Positions 1 to 8,810 of a DNA stretch of 64,000 nt are shown here, piece by piece (position 1 is the stretch's first letter; each line of letters opens with the position of its first letter). The notes beneath the pieces were generated by a model. It made no database searches. It was given only the letters and a program-made list of their open reading frames with translations, and was not told the DNA's origin. The translations under genes and the position numbers were made by a program. Origin of the DNA: Enterococcus ureilyticus (lineage in GTDB: Bacteria; Bacillota; Bacilli; Lactobacillales; Enterococcaceae); NCBI RefSeq assembly GCF_001730315.1, contig NZ_MIKC01000034.1, positions 167,296-231,295 of the forward strand, in the 5' to 3' direction.

Positions 1-1952
1 AGGATTTAGCAACTGAATTTGGTGCTGATGTTGCAATGTTAGTGGACGGTGTGACCAAACTTGGAAAAATAAAATATAAATCTCATGAAGAACAACTGGC
101 TGAAAATCACCGAAAAATGTTATTAGCAATGGCTCAAGATTTACGCGTGATTATGGTCAAATTAGCCGATCGTCTGCATAACATGCGGACATTAAAGCAT
201 TTACGAGAAGATAAGCAACGCAGAATTGCTCAAGAAACAATTGAAATCTATGCTCCGCTCGCACATCGTTTAGGGATTAGCCGTATCAAATGGGAATTAG
301 AAGATACAGCCTTGCGCTATATCAACCCAAATCAATATTACCGTATCGTTAATTTAATGCAAAGTAAACGAGATGAACGTGAAGCGTATGTGGAAGAAGC
401 TGTTGAAGATATCCGCCTAGCAACGGAAGATTTAGATATATACGCTGAAATCTACGGTCGTCCCAAACATATTTATTCCATTTACCGCAAAATGAAAGAT
501 CAAAAAAAGCAATTCAATGAAATTTATGATTTGTTGGCGATTCGTGTAATCGTTGATTCAATCAAAGATTGTTATGCTGTTTTAGGTGCGATTCATACAA
601 AATGGACACCGATGCCAGGACGTTTTAAGGATTATATTGCAATGCCCAAGGCAAACATGTATCAATCCATTCATACAACCGTTATCGGACCCAAAGGTAA
701 TCCTGTAGAAGTTCAAATCAGAACTCATGAAATGCATCAAATTGCAGAATTTGGGGTTGCTGCTCATTGGGCTTATAAAGAAGGGAAAACTGAAAAAGTC
801 GATGAAGACACGGATAATAAGCAATTAAGTTGGTTCCGTGAAATTCTTGAATTACAAGATGAAAGCTATGATGCTTCTGAATTTATGGAAAGTGTTAAAG
901 GGGATATTTTTAGCGATAAAGTGTATGTATTTACGCCAACTGGCGAAGTAACGGAATTGCCTAAAGGCTCTGGACCACTTGATTTTGCGTACAGTGTGCA
1001 TACTGAAATTGGCAATAAAACAACAGGTGCCAAGGTCAATGGGAAAATGGTTCAGTTGGATTATACACTAAAAAATGGCGATATCATTGAAGTTTTGACC
1101 TCACCAAACTCCTTTGGACCAAGTCGTGACTGGTTGAAAATGGTTGCGACAAGTAAAGCGCGTAATAAAATCAAACGATTTTTCAAGGTCCAAGATCGCG
1201 AAGTTAATATCATCAAAGGACATGATGCAATCAGTAAATACCTGATCGAACATGGATTTACACCAAAGGAATTTTTAAGTAAAGCTAAAATGGCAGAAGC
1301 GCTGGAGCGTTTTAATTTTCAAACAGAAGACGATCTATATGCGGCTGTTGGTTATGGTGAAATCAGCGCTCAAGTGGTCTTTAATCGCTTAACTGAAAAG
1401 GAGCGTAAAGAACAAGAAATTGAACGCCAAAAACAAGAAGCTGAAGAATTGATGACGCAACCAGTCAAAAAAGAATCAGATAAAATGAAAGTTCGTCATG
1501 AAGGCGGGATTGTGATTCAAGGCGTTGAAAACTTGCTTATTCGCATCAGCCGTTGCTGTAATCCTGTACCTGGAGATGAAATTGTTGGATACATTACGAA
1601 AGGACGCGGTGTGTCCATTCATAGAGCAGATTGTCCAAATGTGCAGCATCAAGAAGAACTTGCCCAACGATTGATTGAAGTCGAATGGGAAGATACGGAT
1701 AACACGAATAAAGAATACGATGCTGATTTAGAAATTTATGGCTATAATCGTAGTGGTTTATTGAATGATGTCCTACAAGTCATTAGTTCAATGACTAAAA
1801 ATTTAGTCAGCGTGGAAGCGAAGCCGACGAAAAATAAAATGGCCATGATCCATGTAACAGTAAAAATCCAAAATCTAGCCCATTTAAAAACAATCGTAGA
1901 TAAAATAAAGAATATACCGGATGTTTATAATGTTCGTCGAACCAATGGCTAG
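1..1952 (+). CDS. relA: RelA/SpoT-family (p)ppGpp synthetase/hydrolase, 5' end missing
   Basis: The reading frame is open from base 3, so the gene starts upstream and the first Met in the window (position 36) is internal. It makes and degrades (p)ppGpp, the stringent-response alarmone, in the cytoplasm. The remaining part of the HD hydrolase domain shows LADRLHNMRTL. The synthetase domain shows YDLLAIRVIV, KDYIAMPKANMYQSIHTT and VEVQIRTHEMH. These are followed by a TGS domain (VYVFTPTGEVTELPKGS), the Cys-containing CCNPVPGDEIVGY region and a C-terminal ACT domain. Both the hydrolase remnant and the synthetase motifs look intact, so this is the long bifunctional Rel type rather than a small alarmone synthetase. 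The stop codon overlaps the ribosome binding site of dtd, so the two are co-transcribed. Rel followed by dtd is the usual Firmicutes order. Confidence 0.95.
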   Translation, partial: DLATEFGADVAMLVDGVTKLGKIKYKSHEEQLAENHRKMLLAMAQDLRVIMVKLADRLHNMRTLKHLREDKQRRIAQETIEIYAPLAHRLGISRIKWELEDTALRYINPNQYYRIVNLMQSKRDEREAYVEEAVEDIRLATEDLDIYAEIYGRPKHIYSIYRKMKDQKKQFNEIYDLLAIRVIVDSIKDCYAVLGAIHTKWTPMPGRFKDYIAMPKANMYQSIHTTVIGPKGNPVEVQIRTHEMHQIAEFGVAAHWAYKEGKTEKVDEDTDNKQLSWFREILELQDESYDASEFMESVKGDIFSDKVYVFTPTGEVTELPKGSGPLDFAYSVHTEIGNKTTGAKVNGKMVQLDYTLKNGDIIEVLTSPNSFGPSRDWLKMVATSKARNKIKRFFKVQDREVNIIKGHDAISKYLIEHGFTPKEFLSKAKMAEALERFNFQTEDDLYAAVGYGEISAQVVFNRLTEKERKEQEIERQKQEAEELMTQPVKKESDKMKVRHEGGIVIQGVENLLIRISRCCNPVPGDEIVGYITKGRGVSIHRADCPNVQHQEELAQRLIEVEWEDTDNTNKEYDADLEIYGYNRSGLLNDVLQVISSMTKNLVSVEAKPTKNKMAMIHVTVKIQNLAHLKTIVDKIKNIPDVYNVRRTNG

Positions 1953-1964
1953 GAGGTAGCAAGT

Positions 1965-2411
1965 ATGAGAGCAGTTATCCAGCGAGTGACTCAAGCAGAA
2001 GTTACAATCGATCAAAAAAGTGTTGGGAAAATCAATCAAGGGTTTATGATTTTACTCGGCATCCATGAATCAGATAGCGCAGAAGATGTAGCTTATTTAG
2101 TCCGTAAAATCAGTAAGCTTCGCGTCTTTGAAGATGAAGCGGGCAAAATGAATTTAAGTATTCAAGAAGTTCAAGGGAGTATTTTGAGTGTTTCTCAATT
2201 TACATTATATGCAGATACCAAAAAAGGGAACCGACCTAGTTTTATAGAAGCTGCTCGACCTGAGAGGGCGATTCCTTTGTATGAGCTTTTCAACAAGCAG
2301 TTTAAAGAGCTAGATATTCCCATTGAAACTGGAGAATTCGGTGCTGATATGGCCGTGTCATTGACTAATGATGGACCAGTAACTATTATGATTGATACCA
2401 AAGATAAATAA
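1965..2411 (+). CDS. dtd: D-aminoacyl-tRNA deacylase
   Basis: This 148-residue protein hydrolyses D-amino acids (notably D-Tyr) from mischarged tRNA in the cytoplasm. It has the family start MRAVIQRV and the conserved [10 protein letters not shown] and KGNRPSF segments, with a C-terminal TNDGPVTI close to the family's NDGPVT motif that lines the active site. The length matches the family. A strong AGGAGG lies 8 bases before the ATG and overlaps the relA stop codon, so translation is probably coupled. A long folded element follows downstream. Confidence 0.95.
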   Translation: MRAVIQRVTQAEVTIDQKSVGKINQGFMILLGIHESDSAEDVAYLVRKISKLRVFEDEAGKMNLSIQEVQGSILSVSQFTLYADTKKGNRPSFIEAARPERAIPLYELFNKQFKELDIPIETGEFGADMAVSLTNDGPVTIMIDTKDK

Positions 2412-2476
2412 ACAAAAAAATGACTGAGATGAAGCTCTTTGCGCTTTATTTATGTCACTGTGAATCCGAGAAAACG

Positions 2477-2597
2477 GTGTGAAAAAGTCAGGCTCTTCGG
2501 CAATATCCTAAAAACCGTACAATGCGCTTTATGCATTGTGCGGTTTTTAGTCCAATCGCTCGAGCCTAAACGACTTTTAATCACACCCTCTTTTTTT
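2477..2597 (+). terminator. Long nested stem-loop ending in a T tract after dtd
   Basis: An outer stem pairs GTGTGA (2477) with TCACAC (2581), AAAAGTC with GACTTTT, and AGGCTC (2490) with GAGCCT (2562). Inside it a second hairpin pairs AAACCG..ACAATGC with GCATTGT.CGGTTT around 2512-2547. A run of seven T follows at 2591. It can act as the relA-dtd terminator, but it is longer and more branched than a plain terminator and may be a small structured RNA or a repeat element. Confidence 0.6.
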
Positions 2598-2674
2598 AAT
2601 AAGTTCTTCAAAAAAGGTATATTCGTAGTAAATGCTTGGTATAATGAACTATAAAGTGAACGTTGAGGTGTAAG

Positions 2675-4435
2675 ATGAAAAAATATCAAGAAGAATTATT
2701 ACCAAAATTGAAAAAGTTACCTGTGCCGGCATTACGTGAAACGATAGCTCGTTTAAGTGACTGGGTGAGTCCGTTACTGACGACAGAAGTATTACATGAT
2801 TTTCAGGAAAAAGCTTCAACATTTAGTACTTCTGAGGGGCTAGTATTGCAAAAGAAATTAGTTGATCATGCGAACAAAGGAGCAGGAAGTTGGTTAGCAC
2901 CTGCTTGGGAAAAAAGCTATTTAAAAAGCCGGGGTTATTTACAAAGTGAATCAAATTTTGCATTGATTATAGCAGAGCGCTACTATGAGCACATTAACTC
3001 TAAAGAAGCCCGAGCCGCTCAGCTTATATATCAAATGAGTACCATTTATCTTAATTTAGCTGAAGGAACCTATCCAATCGAATATACAAACAAGCAGCAA
3101 AATGTCGACATGTCTTTTTATTCGAATTTTTTCAAAAGCTGCAGAATACCTGGAAAAAATCAAGATTCCTTTCATAAAAAAGAAACACAGACACCAGAAA
3201 ATTATATTGTGATTTTTGTAAACGATCTCTATTTCCGTTTAGATGTTACAAATTCACTAGGTGAACGGTATTCTTTAAAACAATTGCAAGAAAATTTGAC
3301 GTATCTCTTAGCTCTTGAGCAGGACTCTACACATGGAGAGGAACTCATTTCATATCTAACAGGTGTTGAAAGAGCGCGCTCATCATTTATTTATCAACAG
3401 TTAATCAAAGAAGAGTCAACTAAACAGAGTCTACAACAAATCGAAGACGCCTTATTTATTTTAAGTTTTTCAAGTGGAAACGATGAAACAACAGAAGATC
3501 GAATTGCTGAAGTTTTATTAAATACAAGCCATCAATTTTTATCAAAAACAACACAGGCTGTGATCACAAAAAATGGATATATTGGCTTTAACATGGAGCA
3601 TACGGCGATCGATGGCGTACCAGCGTTGAATCTATTTACTAAAATTTTTGAATCTTTCAATACTCAGATACAAGAAACAACTGAAAAGAGTTCTTCTGAT
3701 TTAGTCAAAAAACTGGAATGGACACTGGCTGATTCAATGATTGATATTCTGGAAGAAGCAAGAAGCCTAGCAGAAATCGACAATAACTCGTATACTATCA
3801 AACATCAAGTTGTTTCAGCTGTTGGTAAAGAGCGAATGAAAAAAGCGCAAGTGAGTCCAGATGCTTTTTTTCATATCGCGTTAGCACTAGCACAGCAGAA
3901 TGTTTTTGGACAGTTAAGATCTGTTTATGAACCTGTTGCGATGCGGATGTATTATGAAGGACGAACAGAGTCTGCCCGTTCGATTAGCCAAGAGAAAAAG
4001 CAGTTTGTAGAAGCTTTTTCTAATAGAAGTGAGCCAATTTCTAAGGAAGAATCTCTAGCCTTATTCTTAGAAGCTGCTAGTGCTCACTCTGCTCGAATCA
4101 GTCAATGTCAAAATGGCCAAGGAGTCGAACGTCATCTATTTGGTCTTCAAAATATGGCGCTTAATGGAGAGGAAGGACCGAATTCCTTTTTAACAGACGC
4201 ATTGACCATCTTAGGGGATGACTTTATATCAACTACTGGGCTTCCTTATGATATATTAGAGTCCTTTAGCTTTGGACCAGTCAATGAGACTGGGTTTGGT
4301 CTTTATTATGGCATCTTAGCGGAGGAAGTAATTTTGACGATATCGGCTAAGAAAATATATGAAAATGAAGCGATGCAACTGCTTGAAGCAATTTCTGAAG
4401 CACTGATAGCACTAACAAATCTTTTAGAGATCTAG
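2675..4435 (+). CDS. Carnitine/choline O-acyltransferase family protein
   Basis: This 586-residue protein is related along its whole length to carnitine/choline acyltransferases, which move acyl groups between CoA and carnitine or choline. The N-terminus has the family's LPKLKKLPVPAL start, then SCRIPG, and a catalytic-type His at residue 309 in MEHTAIDG. Further on are YEGRTESARS, GQGVERHLFGL, and STTGLPYD followed by FSFGPV, the family's C-terminal core. No signal peptide or membrane segment is visible, so it is cytoplasmic. The ATG at 2675 is chosen over an in-frame TTG at 2663 because GAGGTG (2665-2670) is the ribosome binding site. A TATAAT lies at 2640. It appears to be transcribed alone. 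The acyl acceptor cannot be read from sequence, and family membership is firmer than substrate. Confidence 0.85.
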   Translation: MKKYQEELLPKLKKLPVPALRETIARLSDWVSPLLTTEVLHDFQEKASTFSTSEGLVLQKKLVDHANKGAGSWLAPAWEKSYLKSRGYLQSESNFALIIAERYYEHINSKEARAAQLIYQMSTIYLNLAEGTYPIEYTNKQQNVDMSFYSNFFKSCRIPGKNQDSFHKKETQTPENYIVIFVNDLYFRLDVTNSLGERYSLKQLQENLTYLLALEQDSTHGEELISYLTGVERARSSFIYQQLIKEESTKQSLQQIEDALFILSFSSGNDETTEDRIAEVLLNTSHQFLSKTTQAVITKNGYIGFNMEHTAIDGVPALNLFTKIFESFNTQIQETTEKSSSDLVKKLEWTLADSMIDILEEARSLAEIDNNSYTIKHQVVSAVGKERMKKAQVSPDAFFHIALALAQQNVFGQLRSVYEPVAMRMYYEGRTESARSISQEKKQFVEAFSNRSEPISKEESLALFLEAASAHSARISQCQNGQGVERHLFGLQNMALNGEEGPNSFLTDALTILGDDFISTTGLPYDILESFSFGPVNETGFGLYYGILAEEVILTISAKKIYENEAMQLLEAISEALIALTNLLEI

Positions 4436-4448
4436 TCATAAGATCAAT

Positions 4449-4511
4449 AAAAATACTGAGAATAATGAGCAGACTCTTTCTTGGGTCTTAGCGTTATTTT
4501 CAGTATTTTTT
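4449..4511 (+). terminator. Terminator after the acyltransferase gene
   Basis: AAAAATACTGA pairs with TCAGTATTTTT, continued by AATAA with TTATT, and the 3' arm runs into a T-rich stretch. Confidence 0.8.
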
Positions 4512-4519
4512 GTTTTTGA

Positions 4520-4691
4520 AAGAGTCTGGGACATGAATCTACGAGTTATCTCTCAGACTCAAGGAATCCGTATAAACGGTGGGAACAGAAGCAATCACTA
4601 CGCTTCGATCACATCAAATTCTAAGTGCTAAAGCACTAAGATTTGAAGGCTTCTTATTTCTTGGGATTAAACACTCCTGCCCCAACCTCTT
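4520..4691. repeat. Dispersed intergenic repeat with imperfect terminal inverted repeats
   Basis: The ends are AAGAGTCTGGGACA (left) and TGCCCCAACCTCTT (right), which are imperfect inverted repeats of about 14 bases. An internal hairpin TTCTAAGTGC-TAAA-GCACTAAGA sits at about 4619-4642. Parts recur elsewhere: the block around AATCCGTATAAACGGTGGGAA matches, in inverted form, 26789-26841, and the TTCGATC..CATCAA..TTCTAAG block matches 45317-45375. There is no coding capacity. It looks like a MITE or REP-type element. Confidence 0.65.
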
Positions 4692-4761
4692 TACTCATAA
4701 GATTTCTTAATGTATATATTTTAGCAAATGGTTTCTTCAATGAGAAGAAGCTACTTTTTTA

Positions 4762-5694
4762 TCAACTAAACAAGCTATCGATTCGTTGATAATCCTCTGC
4801 TGTCAAATGTACAGTCAAAGCTTTTACATTATTCCTTACTTGTTCTGTTTTTTTAGCACCAGGAATCACAACATCCACAAAAGGATTCTTGATGTACCAA
4901 GCAAGTACAATCGCTGCAACACTGGTGTTATAATCGGCCGCAATCAATTTAAGTTGGCTAACTTTATCGATAATTGTTTTAAAACGTTCCCCTTGAAAGT
5001 CTGGTTTTTTACTGCGTAAATCTTCAGGTGGAAAAATTACACCTTGTTCATATTTTCCAGTTAATAAGCCAGAAGCCAACGGAAAATAGGGCACAAAAGA
5101 AATCTGATTTTCTTTTAAATAAGGGAATAATTCGATTTCTGCTTCACGATGGATCAAGCTATATTCATCTTCGACAATATCGACATAGCCCTCTTGATTT
5201 GCTTCTTTAATTTGTGCCAAGCTAAAATTAGAAACGCCAATCGCTTTGATTTTACCAGCTTCCTTTAGCTTTTGCAAAGCAGCCACAGCTTCATTTTTAG
5301 GCGTCGCTTCATCTGGAAAATGAATGTAAAAAATATCGATATAGTCTGTTTGCAAACGTCTTAATGCTTCGTCGACAGAGTGTGTCAAAAACTCGGGTGT
5401 ATTATTAAAGGCACCCCCGTTAGCTGGATCATGTGCAGCTTTTGTAGCAATCACTACTTGATCACGGTCAAAATCTTTTAACACCTCACCAATCAACTCT
5501 TCTGAACGCCCCATTCCGTATGCAAAGGCAGTATCCAATAATGTGATACCGTTTGTTAAAGCAACTCGGACGATTTCTTTTCCAGTATCATCGTTTAAGT
5601 TTGGAAACAAATTATGACCGCCGACAGCATTTGTTCCTAAACCGATTGGGGTTGAATAAACTTCCGTTTTACCAATTCGTACGTTTTTTGTCAT
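4762..5694 (-). CDS. Aldo/keto reductase
   Basis: This 310-residue NADPH-dependent oxidoreductase of the aldo/keto reductase superfamily reduces carbonyl compounds in the cytoplasm. The catalytic tetrad is visible: Asp54 and Tyr59 in LLDTAFAYG, Lys85 in VIATKAA and His125 in FYIHFPDE. A C-terminal VVIPGAKK segment matches the cofactor-binding end of the barrel. The ATG whose first base is 5694 is chosen because AGGAGGA lies just upstream of it on the minus strand; a longer frame to 5733 has no such site. The gene stands alone, divergent from the folate operon. The physiological substrate is unknown. Confidence 0.88.
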   Translation of the reverse strand: MTKNVRIGKTEVYSTPIGLGTNAVGGHNLFPNLNDDTGKEIVRVALTNGITLLDTAFAYGMGRSEELIGEVLKDFDRDQVVIATKAAHDPANGGAFNNTPEFLTHSVDEALRRLQTDYIDIFYIHFPDEATPKNEAVAALQKLKEAGKIKAIGVSNFSLAQIKEANQEGYVDIVEDEYSLIHREAEIELFPYLKENQISFVPYFPLASGLLTGKYEQGVIFPPEDLRSKKPDFQGERFKTIIDKVSQLKLIAADYNTSVAAIVLAWYIKNPFVDVVIPGAKKTEQVRNNVKALTVHLTAEDYQRIDSLFS

Positions 5695-5886
5695 GATGAT
5701 TCCTCCTGACTTTCTATAATTAGTGTAGTTCATTAAAACGAAAGAAGAAAGTTATTCCACTTATGGCTAGAATTTTTGTAACAAAATGTCTCAAAAAACA
5801 GAAAGCTAAAGATTTCTTGATTTTCTATAGTATAATAGTTGCAACTGAATGTATCAGTGAGTAAATAGTTGGAGGATGGAAGCAAA

Positions 5887-6252
5887 TTGGGAAAAATTAG
5901 AATCAATAATATGAAGTTTTACACTAAAAATGGTGTTTTACCAGAAGAACGAATTTTAGGACAACAATTAGAAGTTGATATCGAATTAAGATTGCCGTTA
6001 GATCAGGCTGGTAAGACGGATGATGTCAATGACACCGTTAGTTATGCGGAAGTGAATGATCAAATTGCTAAGCGTTTAACCACTCATTCTTACAACTTAA
6101 TAGAAGCTGTCGCTTCAGCTATCTTGGATGATATTGAAACAGAACATGGCAAAAAGTTAGAAAGTGCTCTTGTTCGTGTGAGAAAATATAGTGTACCAAT
6201 GCCTGGAGTATTTGATAATATCGAAATCGAAATGGAAAGAGACTTCGTATGA
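5887..6252 (+). CDS. folB: Dihydroneopterin aldolase
   Basis: FolB cleaves 7,8-dihydroneopterin to 6-hydroxymethyl-dihydropterin and glycolaldehyde in folate synthesis. The 121-residue protein begins GKIRINNMKFYTKNGVLPEE, has the Tyr of VSYAEV and the Lys of VRVRKYSVPMPG expected in the active site, and has the usual family length. The start is a TTG at 5887: GGAGGA at 5871-5876 is correctly spaced for it, whereas the frame's upstream TTG at 5869 overlaps that site. A TATAAT at 5831-5836 is the likely -10 of the operon promoter. The stop overlaps the folK start (ATGA), showing translational coupling. Confidence 0.92.
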   Translation: MGKIRINNMKFYTKNGVLPEERILGQQLEVDIELRLPLDQAGKTDDVNDTVSYAEVNDQIAKRLTTHSYNLIEAVASAILDDIETEHGKKLESALVRVRKYSVPMPGVFDNIEIEMERDFV

Positions 6253-6737
6253 CAATCGGTTATTTAGCATTGGGGAGTAATTTGGGAGATCGTCTTAGGA
6301 CATTACAAGAAGCAATTGAGTTACTCAATCAAGATGAGGATATTCAAGTTTTGAAAAAATCAAAATTGTATGAAACATTACCATATGGGGATGTTCCGCA
6401 AGAAAATTATTATAACGCCGTGATTCAAATCAAGACAACATGTGAACCTCTGCAATTATTAGATAAAACACAAGCGATTGAAAAGAAACTAGGTCGTGAA
6501 CGATTGATTCATTGGGGCCCAAGAACCTTAGATATTGATATTTTGTTGATGAATGATGAAAAAATAGCAACAGAACGTTTGACAATTCCACATAAAGAAA
6601 TGCTTAAACGCTCTTTTGTATTGGTCCCATTAAAAGAGGTCTATCCTGAAGCTGCATTTCAAGGGAAATCTTTCGATGCTTGGATCACAAGTACAGGGAA
6701 TCAAGCCGAAGTTTGGCTTAGTAAAGAAAGTTGGTAG
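6249..6737 (+). CDS. folK: 2-amino-4-hydroxy-6-hydroxymethyldihydropteridine diphosphokinase
   Basis: FolK transfers pyrophosphate from ATP to 6-hydroxymethyl-dihydropterin, the step between FolB and FolP. The 162-residue protein shows the family start [12 protein letters not shown] and the signature [11 protein letters not shown], whose two Asp residues bind Mg-ATP. It overlaps folB by four bases and is followed four bases later by folE, so it is the second gene of the folate operon. Confidence 0.95.
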   Translation: MTIGYLALGSNLGDRLRTLQEAIELLNQDEDIQVLKKSKLYETLPYGDVPQENYYNAVIQIKTTCEPLQLLDKTQAIEKKLGRERLIHWGPRTLDIDILLMNDEKIATERLTIPHKEMLKRSFVLVPLKEVYPEAAFQGKSFDAWITSTGNQAEVWLSKESW

Positions 6738-6741
6738 GAAG

Positions 6742-7308
6742 ATGGACGAAAAACAACTAGCGATGATCGAGCAGGCAGTAAAACAAATTCTGCGTGCAAT
6801 TGGCGAAGACCCAGAACGAGCGGGAGTTAAAGATACACCAACACGGGTAGCTAAGATGTATAACGAAGTATTTTCTTCATTGAGAGCGCCAGAATTTGAT
6901 GATTATGCACTTTTTGATAGTTTGAATGAAGAGGATATGGTTTTGGTCAAAGATATTCAATTTTATTCTATGTGTGAGCATCACTTATTGCCATTTTATG
7001 GAAAAGCCCATGTGGCCTATATTCCTGATGAACGCAAAGTGTTAGGCTTAAGCAAGTTGCCACGTTTAGTAGAGTATTGTGCCAAACGTCCTAGCGTTCA
7101 GGAAGATTTAACCATTATGATTGCAAATAAACTGGTTGAACATGTACCGGTTAAAGGTGTAGCCGTGGCAATCGAGGCAGAACATATGTGTATGACGATG
7201 CGTGGCGTAAAATCACCAAACAGTTTAACGAAAACATTTCATTATCAAGGGGTTTTTAAAACAGATCGGGAATGTAAAGATGATTTTTTAAGAGCAATCG
7301 AGGCATAA
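6742..7308 (+). CDS. folE: GTP cyclohydrolase I
   Basis: FolE converts GTP to 7,8-dihydroneopterin triphosphate, the entry step of folate synthesis. The 188-residue protein has the zinc ligands in [15 protein letters not shown] and the later Cys in [12 protein letters not shown], together with the [17 protein letters not shown] segment. The ATG at 6742 is chosen because it gives the normal FolE length and N-terminus (MDEKQ) and is preceded by TAGGAAG; an in-frame upstream Met at 6676 lies inside folK. It sits third in the operon although it acts first in the pathway. Confidence 0.95.
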   Translation: MDEKQLAMIEQAVKQILRAIGEDPERAGVKDTPTRVAKMYNEVFSSLRAPEFDDYALFDSLNEEDMVLVKDIQFYSMCEHHLLPFYGKAHVAYIPDERKVLGLSKLPRLVEYCAKRPSVQEDLTIMIANKLVEHVPVKGVAVAIEAEHMCMTMRGVKSPNSLTKTFHYQGVFKTDRECKDDFLRAIEA

Positions 7309-7320
7309 AGGATGACAGAA

Positions 7321-7917
7321 ATGGAGATTATTGTAGGTACGAATAATCAAGGAAAACTACAAGAAATGCAGTCTGCTTATCTCAAGGATCAAATTACATT
7401 TGTTCCATATGCCAACGATACAAATAAAGAGTATGAGATAGCCGAAACGGGCAAAACGTATGCTGAAAATGCATTACTCAAGGCTCGATTTTATGCAAAA
7501 ATTGTTGGGAAACCAGTATTGGCAGACGATGGTGGTTTGGAAATCAAAGCTTTTCCTACTCTGTTAGGCGTTGAGACAGCGCGCTTTTTTGAAACTGGCA
7601 TGACCGATTCAGAAAAAAATCATCAGCTTTTTGAGCTATTTGAAGGACAACGATCGTTAAATCGAACAATTAGTCTGCATGCCGTATTAGTTTATGCTTG
7701 GCCAGATGGAGAGTACCTTATTTCAGGACAAGAGCTGACAGGTGAACTGACAACAAGAGAAATAGGGGAAATGGGCTATGGTTTTGACAAAATTTTCTAT
7801 TTACCGAAAAAACATAAAACCCTCGCTCAATTACCAAAAGAAGAACGAAATGATTTCAGTCCAAGAGTGTCGGCATTGAAGCAAATGATCGAACAATTAA
7901 AGGAGCAACAAAGATGA
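7321..7917 (+). CDS. XTP/dITP pyrophosphatase-like protein (HAM1/RdgB family) in the folate operon
   Basis: This 198-residue member of the HAM1/RdgB family has VGTNNQGKLQEM, YAENALLKAR, GYGFDKIFY and a C-terminal FSPRVSALK. RdgB enzymes hydrolyse non-canonical purine nucleoside triphosphates to the monophosphate and pyrophosphate. The usual LADDSGL motif reads LADDGGL here. It lies between folE and folP, and its stop overlaps the folP start (ATGA). No Nudix-type folQ is present, so it may remove pyrophosphate from dihydroneopterin triphosphate instead of, or besides, pool cleaning; that is inference from position. The ATG at 7321 is chosen over 7312 because AAAGGA (7307-7312) is correctly spaced only for the former. 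Confidence 0.85.
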   Translation: MEIIVGTNNQGKLQEMQSAYLKDQITFVPYANDTNKEYEIAETGKTYAENALLKARFYAKIVGKPVLADDGGLEIKAFPTLLGVETARFFETGMTDSEKNHQLFELFEGQRSLNRTISLHAVLVYAWPDGEYLISGQELTGELTTREIGEMGYGFDKIFYLPKKHKTLAQLPKEERNDFSPRVSALKQMIEQLKEQQR

Positions 7918-8717
7918 CGGAAGAGGGATACTTTACTAAAAATGCCACTCAAATCATGGGAATTTTAAATGTGACCCCCGATTCATTTTCAGATGGTGGG
8001 CATTTTAATGAGTTAGATAAAGCAATCGCCCATTGCGAAGAGATGCTGGCAGCAAACGTTGACATTATCGATATCGGGGGACAATCTACACGACCAAACT
8101 ATCAAGAAATTTCAGCTAAAGAAGAAAAAGAAAGAATCTTGCCTATAGTAGAAGCCATCAGAAACAGGACGGATAAACCTATTTCGATCGATACCTATTT
8201 TCCAGAAGTTGCAGATGCAGCATTAGCAACAGGTGCCAACATCATCAATGATATCAAAGGTTTGGATACAAATGGAATGATCGAAGTGGCACAAAAGTAT
8301 CCTGATAGTGGCTTAGTGATCATGCATTCACGTAAAAGACGGACCGAATTATCGGTAGTTGAAGATATCCAACAATTTTATCAGGAAAAAATAGAACTTT
8401 GTCACAAAGCTAGGATTGCTTCAACACGGATTTGTTTTGATCCTGGTATTGGGTTTGGAAAAACACAAGCAGAAAATATAGACATTCTAAAAGATCCTGA
8501 AGCTTTTCGTTACATAGATTATCCTTTACTGTATGGCGTATCAAGAAAAAGAACGATAGCAACTTTAACAAATGAATCTGACCCATTGGCACGTGATTTT
8601 GGTTCAATTACAGCTTCATTATTTGCTGCAAATAAAGGTGTGGAAATTGTTCGAGTTCATCAGGTTAAAGGAATGCGGGATGCGTTGAATGTTTGGGAAT
8701 CATTGAACCATAAGTAA
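7914..8717 (+). CDS. folP: Dihydropteroate synthase
   Basis: FolP joins 6-hydroxymethyl-dihydropterin pyrophosphate to p-aminobenzoate and is the target of sulfonamides. The 267-residue TIM-barrel protein shows ILNVTPDSFSDGG, GGQSTRP (usually GGESTRP) and the pterin-pocket DPGIGFGK. It overlaps the preceding gene by four bases, with AAGGAG about eight bases before its ATG. It is the last gene of the folate operon; no folC or folA follows in this window. Confidence 0.95.
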   Translation: MTEEGYFTKNATQIMGILNVTPDSFSDGGHFNELDKAIAHCEEMLAANVDIIDIGGQSTRPNYQEISAKEEKERILPIVEAIRNRTDKPISIDTYFPEVADAALATGANIINDIKGLDTNGMIEVAQKYPDSGLVIMHSRKRRTELSVVEDIQQFYQEKIELCHKARIASTRICFDPGIGFGKTQAENIDILKDPEAFRYIDYPLLYGVSRKRTIATLTNESDPLARDFGSITASLFAANKGVEIVRVHQVKGMRDALNVWESLNHK

Positions 8718-8770
8718 TCACAATTGTTAGCTCTTTACGAGAGCTATTGTAAAGCTAATTGAAATTCTAC

Positions 8771-8799
8771 TTGACTTTATTTCCATTCTTTAGTAATTT
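8771..8799 (+). promoter_or_regulatory. Candidate promoter of the T-box/hisS-aspS transcript
   Basis: TTGACT at 8771 and TAATTT at 8794 are 17 bases apart. An alternative is TTTCCA (8780) with GATACT (8803), also 17 apart and nearer the leader. I cannot choose between them. Confidence 0.4.
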
Positions 8800-8810
8800 A
8801 TAGATACTAT

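Noticed and set aside
2439..2654. 71-codon plus-strand frame downstream of dtd
   Set aside because: It spans the long nested hairpin, and no ribosome binding site is visible; the structure explains the sequence better.
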